Notes under the pieces: model-generated
What the model was told of the DNA's origin: nothing
Database searches by the model: none
Seen by the model: the letters and a program-made list of their open reading frames with translations, nothing else
Source: Fremontodendron californicum
Taxonomy: Eukaryota > Streptophyta > Magnoliopsida > Malvales > Malvaceae
Direction: 5' to 3'
Assembly (NCBI GenBank): GCA_030761205.1
Contig: JAULJL010000038.1
Location: forward strand, 1,178,001 to 1,242,000
DNA length: 64,000 bases
Part shown: positions 13,265 through 25,256 of the stretch, piece after piece
How the letters are laid out: each line of letters begins with the position of its first letter
Numbering within the stretch: the stretch's first letter is position 1
Program-made: the position numbers and the translations under genes

Positions 13265-16025
13265 ATTCTGATGTGTTATATATCTAATGTGTAACTATAA
13301 TATATCTATGTAATTCTGATGTTTTATTTAATTGTAATGTATCTATGTAATTGTAATATATTTGTGTAATACATTTTAATATATCAATGTAGTTGTAATT
13401 GTAATATACATGTAATTGTAATTGTAATTGTAATATATTACAATAGATATGTAATTCTAATGTTTTCAGTACTTGTAATATATCTAAGTCTAATGTTTTC
13501 AATAATTGTAATATATCTATGTTATTGTAATATATTTATGTAATTGTAATATATCTATGTTATTGTAATATATTTATGTAATTGTAAGATATTTGTGTAA
13601 TTGTAATATATCTATGTAACTGTAGTATATCTATATAATTGTAATATATATGTATATCCAATATGTAATTGTAATATATCAATGTAATTCGAAAACATTA
13701 TATATTACATGTATTTTAATATATCTAATGTGTAATTGTAATGTATCTATGTTACTGAACACATTAGATATACAATTGTAATGTATCTATGTAATTGTAA
13801 TATATTTATGTAATTGTAATATATCTATGTAATTATAATATATCTATGTAATTGTAATTGTTATATATCTATGTAATTCTAATATATCTATGTCATTGTA
13901 ATTGTAATATATCTATGTAATTGTAATATATCTATGTAATTGTAATATATTTATGGAATTTTAATGTATCTATGTAATTCTAATGTTTTAAGTAATTGTA
14001 ATATATCTATGTAACTGTAATATATTACAATTGTAATATATCTATTTAATATATTTATGTAATTGTAATATATCTATATAACTGTAATATATCTATGTAA
14101 TTGTCATGTATTGTTATATATCTAATGTGTAATTGTAATAAATATATTTATGTAATATTACATACATTATTAATTGTAATATATTTATGTAATTGTAATA
14201 TATCTATGTAATTGTAATATTTCTAATGTGTAATTATAATGTATCTATTTAGTTGTAATATATTACATATAATTGTAATATATCTATGTAATTGTAATAT
14301 ATTTGTGTATCTATTATAATGTGTAATATATCTATGTAATATGTTACAGTTACATAGATATATTACAATTATAATATGTAATTCTAATGTTGTAAGTAAT
14401 ATGTTTATGTAATTGTAATATATCTATTTAATTGTAAATCTATGTAGTTGTAATATATCTATGTAATATATTAATGTAATATTACATAAATATTACATGT
14501 ATTGTTATATATCTATGTAATTGTAATATATCTATGTAATATGTATGTGATTGTAATATATATGTAATTGTAATATATCTATTTAATTGTAAATCTATGT
14601 AGTTGTAATATATTAATGTAATATTACATAAATATTACATGTATTGTTATATATCTATGTAATTGTAATATGTATTGATTGTAATATATATGTAATTGTA
14701 ATATATCTAATTGTAGTTGTAATATATTACAGTTACATAGATACATTAGAATTACATAGATATATTAGAATTACATAGATATATTTCAGTTACATAGATA
14801 CATTACAATTATATAGATATATTACAATTACATAGATACATTACATAGATATGTTGCAATTACATAGATATATTACTATTACATAGATATATTAGAATTA
14901 CATAGATATATAACAATTACATAGATATATTACAATTACATAGACACAATAGAATTACAATGTATTACGTAGATACATTAGAATTACATAGATACATTAC
15001 AATTATATAGATATATTATAATTATATAGATATATTTCAATTACATAGATGTATTATAATTACACAAATAAATTATAATTACATAGATATATTACAATTA
15101 GATATATATGTAATACACAAATATATTACATGATTACAATTAGAGATATAATTCTAATGTATTCTAATACGTATATCTCTATAATTGTAATATATCTATG
15201 TATATATCTATGTAACTGTAATATATTTGTATAATTATAATATACATATGTAATTGTAATGTATCTATGTAATTCTAATATATCCATGTAATTGTAACAG
15301 ATATATAAAATCTAAACATTAGAACTATATAGATATATTGCAATTACATAGATACATTAGAATTACATAAAAAAAAACAATTATATAGATATATTACAAT
15401 TACATATATTATCTATGTAACTGTATCTATGTAATGTATATATATATATATATATGTATATTAGAATATATTACAATTACATAGATATTTTTTTGTGTGT
15501 GTAATTGTAATGTATTTATATAATTGTAATATATCTATGTAATGTAATTTATCTATGTAATTGTAATATATTTATGTATTTTTTATATTAATATATATTA
15601 CAACTATTGCAATATTTATAATTACCTAAATCTAATATATTACAATTACAATTGTAATTGTAATTGTAATTGTAATTTTAATGTATATGTAATACGTAAT
15701 ATGTAATTCTAATATATTACAGTTGCATATTACTATATATGTAATATATCTATGTTATTGTAATGTATCATTGTAATTGTAATAAATCTATATAATTGTA
15801 ATTATAATATATCTATGTAATTATAATATAAATATGTAATTGTAATATATCTATATAATTCTAATACATTTATGTAATTGTAATTTATCTATGTAATTGT
15901 AATATATCTAAGTAATTATAATATATTAATTTTAATATATTTATGTATACATTATCAAATATATATATGTAATTCTAATTGTAATATTTGTAATATATCT
16001 ATGTAATTGTAATGTATCTATGTAA
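13265..16025. repeat. 19-bp AT-rich satellite, second array
   Basis: This is the same TATGTAATTGTAATATATC family as at 1740-6440, mostly forward up to about 14710, mostly reversed from 14710 to 15120, then mixed. Variants ending in ATATATCTAATGTGTAATTG are frequent (13280, 13725, 14120, 14225). It runs directly into the LTR piece at about 16026. I see no gene. Confidence 0.92.
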
Positions 16026-16590
16026 TTATAATATTATTATACATTTGAAAACTTTGCTACATCTTTAAATTACTCATTATGGTTTTACTATTATTTATTT
16101 TGAAAATGTCAATTATGCTTTACAGGTTACCATTATAGTTTTCACACGCTTTAAATGTTGTCTACTCATTGAGATATTCATATATCTCACTTCTTCTTAT
16201 TTCTCATTTTTAGGACACAGTTAGGTGTCGAGATTGCTGCCTTCCTCTACTCTCCGCTTCAAGAGTATAATGACGTGGTGGGCATCATATCTAAATTTCT
16301 AGAAGATTTGATCTCTTGATGTTTTTATCTAGTAAACCTTGCTGAGATAGGTTTACTTCTGGAGATATTATATATATTTGAACATATGAGACGATAGATC
16401 AATATGTTTTGACTTGAGCATAAATTGATCATGGATAATTTTTGAATATGCATGGATATATATGATAATAGTAATGAGAAATATTACTGGTTGAGGATAT
16501 GAATTGAGTGTTATTTGCAGGAGGGTTATAGTTGAGATAGAAAGGAAACTCTGCCGAATTTTAGGTAGATTATCCGAGCAGGGTGTTTCA
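16026..16590 (+). mobile_element. 5' LTR remnant (right-hand ~565 bp)
   Basis: It aligns with 23265-23830 and also with about 1165-1739. It ends in GGGTGTTTCA just before the primer binding site. Its left end passes straight into the 19-bp satellite, so about 1.8 kb of the LTR is missing at this position. At the points where they differ it is closer to the 3' LTR than to the copy at 1-1739. Confidence 0.88.
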
Positions 16591-16593
16591 ATT

Positions 16594-16604
16594 TGGTATC
16601 AGAG
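16594..16604 (+). promoter_or_regulatory. Primer binding site (initiator tRNA-Met type)
   Basis: TGGTATCAGAG lies 3 bases after the LTR end. It matches the primer site complementary to the 3' end of initiator tRNA-Met, used by many plant gypsy and copia elements. Confidence 0.9.
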
Positions 16605-16684
16605 AAAGGTTATAGGTCCTGTAGACTTAGAAACTGTTTGTTGAAGTATTAAAATATTGTCATTTGTGCAGGAAATTAGACACG

Positions 16685-17941
16685 ATGCCACCACTTCGAA
16701 GAGGAAGGCCGAGAATCAATCTCCTACCCCAAAATAGGGATAGGAATAGAAATGAGAATATTGATGAGAAAATTGGAGAACAAGCTTCAGCTCCTGGTTC
16801 ATCTTCTATTGCTGCACCCTCAGTAGTACCCCCATCAGCTGATCTTAATTTAGCTGAGGCAGTTGCGGCCTTGGCGAGAGTAATTCCCATTTTGACTGCC
16901 CTTGCTGAAAAGAGGATAGTTGATTACTGTAAAGATCTGAAGAATATGGGTTGCAAGATTTTCACGGGATCTTTGGAATCAGATTTAGCCTGGTCATGGC
17001 TACAAAAAATTGAGACTACTTCCATTACTCTTCAGATTCCCGAGCCTATGAGGTTACCATGTGCGGTGCAATTTTTGGAGGATCATGCATACACATGGTG
17101 GAAAACTACAGTGCAAAGGTATGATGGACGTCCTGCCATAACCTGGGCAGACTTTCGAAGAGAGTTTGAAGAAAAATACTATTCTCGGGCCTTGCGGGAA
17201 AAGAAATGGACTGAGTTTATGAATTTAAAACAGGGTAGTATGTCAGTAGTAGAGTATGAGAAAAAATTTAGCGAATTATCAGAATTTGCTCCATCCGTAG
17301 TAGCCAACGATGCTGATAGATGCAAAAAATTCCAAGATGGGCTACATGTTAGTATTCGAGATAGGTTGACGACCTTGGATACAGATGACTTTAATAAATG
17401 GGTCAACATGGCAATCAAAGCTGAACAGAATCTGAAAGAAATGAAAGATAGAGAAGAGAAGTTCAGAATTAGAAAAGGGCAGTCCTCCAGTGAGGACGTG
17501 AGGCCTAAGAAAAGTTATGTAGAAAGCAGTGTCAGTGGTTACAAACCCTCGAGATTTCAAGAGGGATTAGACAGAAAACCTATTAGTGGTTCTTCTAGCA
17601 AATTTATCATCGGACCTCAACAACAGACTAGATTGCTACTTGGGAGGTCAGGAGGACCTCGTACATTGACTTATCCTCAGTGTCCCCATTGTGGGAGGAA
17701 TCACCCTGGTGAATGTTGGAGACTACAGGGTGTGTGTTTTTACTGTAAAGAACCGGGACACATGAAACGGGATTGTCCCAAGCTGGAGAATAAGGGAGTT
17801 ACTAGTCAGTTGTCAGTGGGTCAAAGGGAAAAGACCCAACCTACTGCTGCACATCAGCCAACAGCAGTTAGAGATAAAATTGGGGTACAATCTCAAGTTG
17901 GTTCATCTACTAGCCTTCGACAGAGTGGACAGCCTGGTTGA
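16685..17941 (+). CDS. gag: Gag of the gypsy element, cut off from pol by a stop
   Basis: Gag is the structural capsid and nucleocapsid part of the element's polyprotein. From the Met at 16685 (MPPLRRGRPR, the usual beginning in this group; an in-frame Met lies at 16664) it gives 418 residues. A retrotransposon gag domain fills the middle (WSWLQKIE, then AYTWWKT and FRREFEEKYY). A CCHC zinc knuckle, CFYCKEPGHMKRDC, lies at about residues 351-364, after an imperfect CPHCGRNHPGECW. In intact relatives gag and pol are one frame. Here the TGA at 17939-17941 separates them, and the protease continues in the same frame, so a single CGA-to-TGA change explains the break. Gag itself has no other stop. 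Confidence 0.92.
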   Translation: MPPLRRGRPRINLLPQNRDRNRNENIDEKIGEQASAPGSSSIAAPSVVPPSADLNLAEAVAALARVIPILTALAEKRIVDYCKDLKNMGCKIFTGSLESDLAWSWLQKIETTSITLQIPEPMRLPCAVQFLEDHAYTWWKTTVQRYDGRPAITWADFRREFEEKYYSRALREKKWTEFMNLKQGSMSVVEYEKKFSELSEFAPSVVANDADRCKKFQDGLHVSIRDRLTTLDTDDFNKWVNMAIKAEQNLKEMKDREEKFRIRKGQSSSEDVRPKKSYVESSVSGYKPSRFQEGLDRKPISGSSSKFIIGPQQQTRLLLGRSGGPRTLTYPQCPHCGRNHPGECWRLQGVCFYCKEPGHMKRDCPKLENKGVTSQLSVGQREKTQPTAAHQPTAVRDKIGVQSQVGSSTSLRQSGQPG

Positions 17942-18610
17942 CCTCGAACTGCAGCCAGAATTTATGCTATGACCCAACAACAGGCTCAGGCTACTCCTGA
18001 AGTGGTTACAGGTACTCTCCCAATTTCTAAGGCAAATGCTATGATCTTAATAGATCCGGGTGCAACTCATTCTTTTGTTGCTAATTCATATGTCATGCAT
18101 TTGGGTAGAGAGTCTAGGAGGTTAGATATCCCTATGGTCGTTAGTATCCCAGTGGGAGAAACTTTGAAAATTGATGTGGTTTATCCGGATTGTACCGTTA
18201 TGGTTCAGGAGCATGAATTATCAGTTAATTTGTTTCCATTAGGAATGTATGCTTTTGATGTGATTTTGGGAATGGATTGGTTGTCTAAACACAATGCAGT
18301 GACAGATTGTTTTTCCAAAACTGTGACTTTTAAGAAGTCGGGAGACTTGGAGTTTACCTTTCAAGGAGAAAGGAAAGTTTTACCTTCTTGCCTTATCTCC
18401 AAGATGGCAGCCAATAGATACTTGCAGAAAGGGCATTCTGGTTACCTTGCTTATGTGATTAACAAGGACATACATAAGGCAAAGTTGGAAACTATACCTG
18501 TGGTCAAAGAGTTTCCTGAGATCTTCCCTGAAGAATTGGTCGATTTACCTCCTGATAGGGAATTAGAGTTTACTATCGACTTAATCCCTGGTAGTGCTCC
18601 TATTTCTTAG
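17942..18610 (+). pseudogene. pol: Protease segment of broken pol
   Basis: This continues the gag frame after the TGA. It contains the aspartic protease active-site motif in the form IDPGATHSF (Asp codon at 18053; Pro in place of the usual Ser or Thr is common in plant gypsy elements) and the later GMDWL motif near 18272. The segment ends at a TAG at 18608-18610 just before the conserved APYRMAP that leads into reverse transcriptase, so a CAG-to-TAG change is likely. The protease processes the polyprotein in virus-like particles. This copy cannot supply a full polyprotein. Confidence 0.88.
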
Positions 18611-19570
18611 GCACCCTATAGAATGGCACCTTCGGAGCTAAAGGAATTGAAAGTGCAGTTGCAAGACTTAGTTGAAAGAGGTTTCATTCGGCCTAGTACT
18701 TCACCGTGGGAAGCACCGGTTTTATTTGTAAAGAAAAATGATGGATCTTTACGATTGTGTATCGACTACCGGCAACTGAACAAGGTGACCATTAAGAATA
18801 AGTATCCTTTGCCAAGGATTGATGACTTGTTTGATCAGTTGCAAGGTGCAAGTGTGTTCCCCAAAATAGACCTAAGGTCGGGTTATCATCAATTGAAGAT
18901 TAAAGAATCTGATATTACAAAGACTGCTTTTAGAACTCGATATGGTCATTAAGAATTTTTAGTTATGCCTTTTGGGCTAACTAATGCACCTGCAGTCTTT
19001 ATGGATTTGATGAATAGGGTGTTTCGACCCTACTTAGATAAGTTTGTTATTGTGTTCATCGATGACATCCTAGTTTATTCCAGGAATAAGGATGATCATG
19101 TAAGCCATTTGAGAACGGTGTTTCAGACTATGCGTGGAAAGCAACTTTATGCTAAATTTTCCAATTGTGAATTCTGGCTGGACAAAGTAGCATTCCTTGG
19201 TCATGTAGTATCTAAGGAAGGGATCTTTGTAGATCCACAAAAGATAGAAGTTGTAGTTGCTTGGGAAAGACCCACGAATATCACAAAAGTTAGAAGCTTT
19301 CTCGGATTGGCTGGGTACTATCGAAGATTCGTGGAAGGATTTTCCATGATTGCCTCTCCTTTGTCAAAACTAACAAGGAAGCATGCTAAGTTTGAGTGGA
19401 CTGACGAATGTGAGCAAGCTTTCCAAGAGCTCAAGCGTAGATTGACCACATCACCAGTTCTTACACTACCATCAGGGATTGGAAGCTTTGTGGTATACAG
19501 TGATGCCTCGAGGCGAGGTTCGGGTTGCGTTTTGATGCAACATGGGAAGGTGATAGCTTATGCTTCTTGA
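18611..19570 (+). pseudogene. pol: Reverse transcriptase and start of RNase H, broken by stops
   Basis: Reverse transcriptase copies element RNA into DNA. The same frame continues with LRLCIDYRQLN, PLPRIDDLFDQL, the catalytic Asp in KIDLRSGYHQ, VMPFGLTNAP and FIDDILVYS (catalytic Asp pair at 19061-19066), then AFLGHVVS and FLGLAGYYRRF. RNase H begins at VVYSDAS. A TAA at 18950-18952 replaces the Tyr expected before EFLVMPFG, and a TGA at 19568-19570 replaces an Arg. These two stops cut the domain in two and then cut off RNase H. Confidence 0.9.
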
Positions 19571-20013
19571 CAACTAAAACAGCATGAGCAGATCTATCCC
19601 ACTCACGATTTAGAGTTGGCGGCAGTGGTGTTTACACTGAAAATTTGGAGGCATTATTTATTTGGAGAAAAATATACAATCTACATTGATCATAAGAGTC
19701 TGAAATATCTTATGGATCAGAAGGAACTAAATTTAAGGCAAAGGAGATGGTTGGAATTGAAAAAAATTATGACTGTGTAATTGACTACCACCCAGGAAAA
19801 GCCAATGTTGTGGCCGATGCTCTTAGTAGAAAGTCTTCTAGTTCTCTTGCTCATATCCGAGCGATTCAAAAACCCTTACAAAATGAGTTGAAGTCTTTAC
19901 CTTTAGAATTGATGATTGATGAGAATGATCTCCTAATAGCCCACTTGAAGGTTAAACCGATTCATATTGATTGGATACGTGAAGCACAGAATAATGATCG
20001 TATGCTGGTATAG
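19571..20013 (+). pseudogene. pol: RNase H and linker, with a one-base frameshift
   Basis: After the TGA the frame goes on with typical RNase H sequence (YPTHDLELAAVVFTLK, then LFGEKYTIYIDHKSLKY) up to RQRRWLEL near 19762. The continuing signal (YDCVIDYHPGKANVVADALS) is in the next frame, so one base was probably lost in the run of A around 19762-19770. The new frame then meets a TAG at 20011-20013 in the spacer before integrase. Together the two pieces span the degradation domain that removes the RNA template. Confidence 0.85.
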
Positions 20014-21129
20014 TTAAAGCAAGAAGTAAGGGATGGTGTGAGGACTGACTTTCAAATAAAGGATGATGATGTACTGATAATAAAAAATAGGCTTTGTGTG
20101 CCTCAGGATGAAGAACTCAAGAAGGTGATTTTGGAGAAAGCTTATAATGCACCATATGCGTTACATCCTGGTAGTGTGAAGATGTATCGAACCTTAAGAG
20201 AACATTATTGGTGGCAAGGTATGAAACGGGACATAGCTGAGTTTGTTTCTAGATGCTTGGTATGCCAACAAATTAAAGCCGAGTATCAAAAACTTTCAGG
20301 GAAATTGAACCCCCTACCTATTCCTCAAAGGAAGTGGGAAGATATTGCTATGGATTTCGTTTCGGGATTGCCAAGAACGCAGTCTGGTTATGACAGCATT
20401 TGGGTGATTGTTGATCGTTTAACAAAATCAGCTCACTTTTTGCCAGTCAAGAAGACTTTTTCCATGGAAAGACTGGCTAAACTTTATGTGAACGAAATTG
20501 TTAGGTTACGTGGTGCCCCAGTATTGATTCTATCTGATCGAGACCCCCGATTCACATCTCGCTTTTGGCCAAGTTTGTAGAATGCTATGGGCACTAAACT
20601 CAAGTTCAGTACCGCTTTTCATCCCCAGACGGATGGACAATCTGAACGGACAATTCAAATTCTGGAAGATATGCTCAGATCTTGTATTATGGAACTCAAA
20701 GGATATTGGGATGAACACTTGCCTCTAGCATAGTTTGCATATAACAATAGTTATCAGTCCAGCATCGAGATGGCTCCGTTTGAAGCTTTTTATGGAAGGA
20801 AGTGTAGAACTCCGGTGTGTTGGGATGATACAGATGAAAGGAAATTACTAGGTCCAGAAATTGTTATGATGACTGCAGACAAAGTTAAGGTAATTTGGGA
20901 AAATATAAAAATAGCTCAAGATCGACAAAAGAGCTATGCAAATAATCGGAGAAAAGATTTAGATTTTGAAGTTGGTGATATGGTGTTTTTGAAAGTGACT
21001 CCTTGGAAGGGAGTAATTCGGTTTGGAAGACGAGGAAAGTTGGGCCCTCGATATATAGGGCTGTATGAGATCATTGAACGGATTGGCCCAGTTGCTTATA
21101 GATTGGCCTTACCAGAAGAATTGTCATGA
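20014..21129 (+). pseudogene. pol: Integrase segment of broken pol
   Basis: Integrase inserts the DNA copy into the chromosome. An HHCC zinc-binding region is visible (HPGSVKMYRTL, EHYWW, then RCLVCQQIK). The catalytic core has Asp residues in AMDFVSGLP and LSDRDPRF and the Glu in TDGQSERT. The later FEAFYGRKCRTP and the GDMVFLKVTPWKG region are typical of plant chromoviruses. Stops lie at 20578-20580 (probable CAG to TAG), 20731-20733 (where Glu is usual) and 21127-21129 (probable CGA to TGA). Confidence 0.88.
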
Positions 21130-21402
21130 ATTCATAATGTGTTCCATGTTTCTATGCTCTGAAAGTACATTTTCGATTCTTCACATATATTGAAGGACTT
21201 GCCTATGGAAATTTAGGAAAATTTAACTTATGAAGAGCAGCCGGTTGAGATTTTGGATAGAAGGGACCAAGTTCTAAGGACTAAGACTATTCCATTAGTG
21301 AATGTTCTTTTGAGGAATCATTCATATGAAGAAGCTACATGGGAAAGGGAGGAAGATATGCGGACTCAATATCCTCACTTGTTCAATCAAGTTGGTAAGT
21401 AA
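21130..21402 (+). pseudogene. pol: Integrase C-terminus with chromodomain-like tail
   Basis: The frame continues with IHNVFHVSML, then a TGA at 21160-21162 and a TAG at 21214-21216. It ends with PVEILDRRDQVLR, IPLVNVLLRNHSYEEATWE and a final TAA at 21400-21402. This tail corresponds to the divergent chromodomain of Tekay/Del elements, which is thought to target integration to heterochromatin. That fits the satellite-rich setting, though this is inference. Confidence 0.82.
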
Positions 21403-21424
21403 ATTTCGAGGACGAAATTTTTCT

Positions 21425-21437
21425 AAGGGGGGTAAGT
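21425..21437 (+). promoter_or_regulatory. Polypurine tract before the 3' LTR
   Basis: AAGGGGGGTAAGT lies immediately before the LTR start and would prime second-strand synthesis. Confidence 0.75.
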
Positions 21438-23830
21438 TGTAACAACCGAGATTACGTACAATCATGTAAAGTTCAATCCCAAAAATTTTAAGGACAAACT
21501 TGGAAATTCGTAAGAAGTTATAAGTGAAGGAAATAAAAGAAGAAATGATCAAATTGAACATATTAAAAAGTTTAGGGGCTTAATGGTTATTTATAAAAAG
21601 TTGAGGGACCAATGTGAAATTATACCAAAAATTTAAAAATATCTCTTAAGTTTATTTTGTCTCTTGAAAACTCCAAAAAATTTCTTCCTCTCCCAAGTAG
21701 CAGCCGGCTCTCCTATCTTCCCTCTCTCTCAAAATTCTCTTCAAACAACTCCACCAAAATCTCAACAACAATTACATCCAAGGTTAGTTTCTTGATAAAT
21801 TCTTCCTTTTCTTTAGATATTCTACTTGAGCATGCTAAGATCTTAGCCCCATAAACATGTTAAGGTCGGAAATCCATCTATTAAGTATGAGTTTTACTCA
21901 CCTTTGGTAAGAATTAAAAGGATTTGAAAGCATGAACAAGAAAATGGGAAGAAAAAGCAAAACAGGGGAAGTTGAGCATGCTTGCTGTTCGGATTTTCTG
22001 GGTTTAGCATAGCTGGGTTTGTATTTTTTTTGATATTGTTCCTAGAAACAATACTTCAATATGAGAATTTTGGTTTTTGAATCACCCAAAACCGATTAGC
22101 GGTTAAAAAGAAAAAATTCGGTGAATTTGGTTGTTCTGTGTTGACCCCTGTTTCAGCATAGTTTCGGGATTTATCAAATTTGATCAAGATTTTGTTCTAA
22201 TTGTCTATGTTAGTTATTTTATTCATAAATTAGACTTATTGGTTTAAATAAACCAATTGGAATCACTTCAAAATTCCTTACCAAACTCAAGTTATGATTT
22301 TCTAATCTAGTTTGAAAGTAAGGAATTTATTGCTTAAGATAAATATAGTACTAAATGATGGTTATGGATTATGAAAATCTCTAAGGCATGGAGTACTAGA
22401 AAGTAATTTGATAAGGACATGAATATGGAGAAAATGATTATGGAAATGATATTAAAAATTAAGGATATGTTGTTTTGAGTATGAGAAATTAGTATTGACT
22501 ATGGGGTAGATTAATGGGACTTAAGTTGCATTCATAATTGTGTAATTCTTGGAGCATGTATAGATACTAATTATTGTTAATCTCCAGGCCACGTAGATCC
22601 GACGTCACTTGTGGATCCCGAAGTTTCAGATCGAGGTGTACAGTGAGATTATCTCAAGGATATTGAGTAGACGACAACTATAGTTATTTGAAATTTCTTT
22701 GATTATAATTATATATATATTTTTAGCATAATATTTATTTTACGTATTAAAGGTATATACGATATATAATCATATGAATTGATTTGTTATTAAAGTAAAT
22801 TTATTTCAAGAAATAGTATATCAAGTAAGTCGGTTGATTTATGAAATATGAATATAAATAAAATTTGACATACATGGTTTTGGCTCCACCTGACTTAATG
22901 TATGAGATTATACCCTTGATCGGAAACCGGGAGCTGCGTGCTACGCCTTTGTGGCAGGAGCCACCTCCAGAGTCCTAATTCCGTGATATTAGATTGGGGT
23001 ATGGGAGCTGCGTGCTACGCCTTTGTGGTGGGAGCCACCTCCAGCGTCTCTATCCCTTTATATTAGCCTTTTGGGGGCACATCATAGCGACACATATGCC
23101 TTTGGGGCGTCCTATGGTGGTATTGGCCTTTGGGGTCGGCTACTAGCATGCCTACTTGGATACTGCCTGGTTATTTCATAGATGTATTCTTATGCATGAC
23201 AGTAAGTTGGAGCCCAACTATACGTAACTTGATTTACTTTATAGATTTTATACATTGATTTAATATTATAATATTGTTATACATTTGAAAACTTCGCTAC
23301 ATCTTTGAATTACTCATTATGGTTTTACTATTATTTATTTTGAAAATGTCAATTATGCTTTACAGATTAACATTATAGTTTTCTCACGCTTTAAATGTTG
23401 TCTACTCATTGAGATATTCATATATCTCACCTCTTCTTATTTCTCATTTTCAGGACACAGTTAGGTGTCGGGATTGCTGCCTTCCTCTACTCTTCGCTTC
23501 AAGAGTATATTGACGTGGTGGGCATCATATCTAAATTTCTAGAATATTTGATCTCTTGATGTTTTTATCTTGTAAACCTTGCTGAGATAGGTTTACTTTT
23601 GGAGATATTATATATATTTGAAGATATGAGACGATATATCAATATGTTTTGACTTGAACATAAATTGATCATGGATAATTTTTGAATATGCATGGATATA
23701 TGTGATAATATTATTGAGAAATATTGCTGGTTGAGGATATGAATTGAGTGTTATTTGCAGGAGGGTTATAGTTGAGATAGAAAGGAAACTCTGTCGGATT
23801 TTAGGTAGATTATCTGGACAGGGTGTTTCA
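21438..23830 (+). mobile_element. 3' LTR of the gypsy element (2393 bp)
   Basis: It starts TGTAACAACC and ends GGGTGTTTCA, that is with TG and CA. Two ~48-bp repeats with a GGGAGCTGCGTGCTACG core lie at about 22930 and 23002. A recognisable end lies next to GTTTCCAAC of the inverted-repeat arm. The expected 5-bp target duplication is GTTTC (23831-23835); its partner would lie left of the window. Confidence 0.92.
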
Positions 23831-25256
23831 GTTTCCAACATAGTCACCATCTTAAACCACCACCATGGGTAGTCCTAAATCAACCTCTACATCCATTATT
23901 TGGTGTTGGTTGAGTGAAAAAATGGCTTGGAGTTGGAAATCTAAGCTTGGCCGAATTCACCATGTTGGCCAACCACCTAGTGCCGCCACTTCCACCACCA
24001 TCCGAGGCCACCGTTAGCTTTGCTAGGCTTGGGGAGCAACTTTCTAGTTGATCGTTGCTCCGAATTTCCATCTGAGCTAGGTTATAAAGTTTAAATAGCT
24101 AAGCTGTAGATTTTCGCATAGTAGCGAATTAGTTACAATTTGGATATTGTGAATGTTTCCAAATTTATAAAATATTTATGAAATTATTGTTTATGTACTA
24201 GGAGCGCGGATTAGCTAAGTCTATGGTTGGAAGAGCCCCGGAGCACGAGAATCCAATTTCTTCTACTTAGCGTACTGTGAGTAAACGTGTAGCGATAGAT
24301 GTACGATCGTTAGATTATGTTATGACATACTGACTGTGATTTTATGAATGTATGACGAAGAATTATCTTACAATATCAAGTTCTCATAAAGATGTGAGAA
24401 AAAAGGTCCAAGGAATGGACGAGTGATGATTATGTAATAATCCGGGATAGTCGTATGAGTGGTCGACCGTATGGTGCCGCATTGTTCTTTGCAAGTATGC
24501 TTATTTAATTGCTATGTGATGAAAGTTTATTGCAATGTTAAGTTATACTGGATTTGTAGGCTGTCATTGTGTCCTACCGAATTTGTAGGCTACCATTGTG
24601 CCCTACCGGTTTTGTAGGAGCTTTCGAGCCCTACCAGTTTGTAGGAGTCTACGGACCCTACCGGATGTTATAGTTGTTTGTGATGTTGGATAGAAACATC
24701 CAGGTGATATTAGTTAATATAACTTGCGTTTGCTCATTGGGTCCTCATGACTCACTATTTAGTTATTTTTCTTTTTCAGATACTGGTCGACCCGGTCCCT
24801 CATCCACCCTGCCGGCTTAGTTCATGACGCTACTCGGTGAGCTTGACATGTCGTTTTAACGAGGTGATCAGTTACTTGATGGAGGAGCCATGCACAGTCA
24901 CCTAGGGATGTTATATGTTATTTTCTCTAAGTATGTTGTATTATGTGTCATGCAGTTATCTGGTCGGAGACCGAGATTGCTGTGTATATTTTTGGTATTA
25001 TATACAAATATATGCATTGTGGTTCACTTTGTGCGTCTGCTACGGGGCATCTCGGTTACTCCCTAGTTGGAGGTGTCCTAACTGGGATGTCATGTGTTAT
25101 TATTATTGTGTTGCATGTTTTGCAGGTTCGGTAAACCCTTCTTATCGGGCGAGGTCATGCCAAAATTTCATTAGGTAGATGAATGGTTAAGGCTTCGGAG
25201 GCCAAGTGTATATACTTGTCTCTAGTCGGTCGCACTCCCGGAGTTGGGATGTGACG
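23831..25256 (-). mobile_element. Truncated solo LTR in the left arm of the inverted duplication
   Basis: This is the reverse complement of 36611-38034, at high identity. On the minus strand it starts CGTCACATCC at 25256. It is cut at 23831 by the gypsy insertion, so about 1.1 kb of its end is missing. A row of ~27-bp repeats (CTACCGG..TTGTAGG) lies at 24550-24660. The bases after its start, 25257-25261, are ATTTG, the same target duplication as in the right arm (CAAAT). The arms therefore derive from one insertion event that was later duplicated. Confidence 0.85.

Larger units (their letters stand above)
16026..23830 (+). mobile_element. Decayed Tekay/Del-like chromovirus (Ty3/gypsy) retrotransposon
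   Basis: The order is 5' LTR remnant (16026-16590), primer binding site, gag, protease, reverse transcriptase, RNase H, integrase, chromodomain-like tail, polypurine tract and 3' LTR (21438-23830). Domain order and the C-terminal tail point to the Tekay/Del group of chromoviruses. Pol is broken by about ten in-frame stops and one frameshift, so the copy is dead. The 5' LTR remnant differs from the 3' LTR at roughly 4% of the positions I compared, so the insertion is much older than the Athila-like one at 49537. The 3' end abuts the inverted-repeat arm at 23831. The right arm reads across the same site without an insertion, so the target was the sequence around GGTTTCCAAC. Confidence 0.9.
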
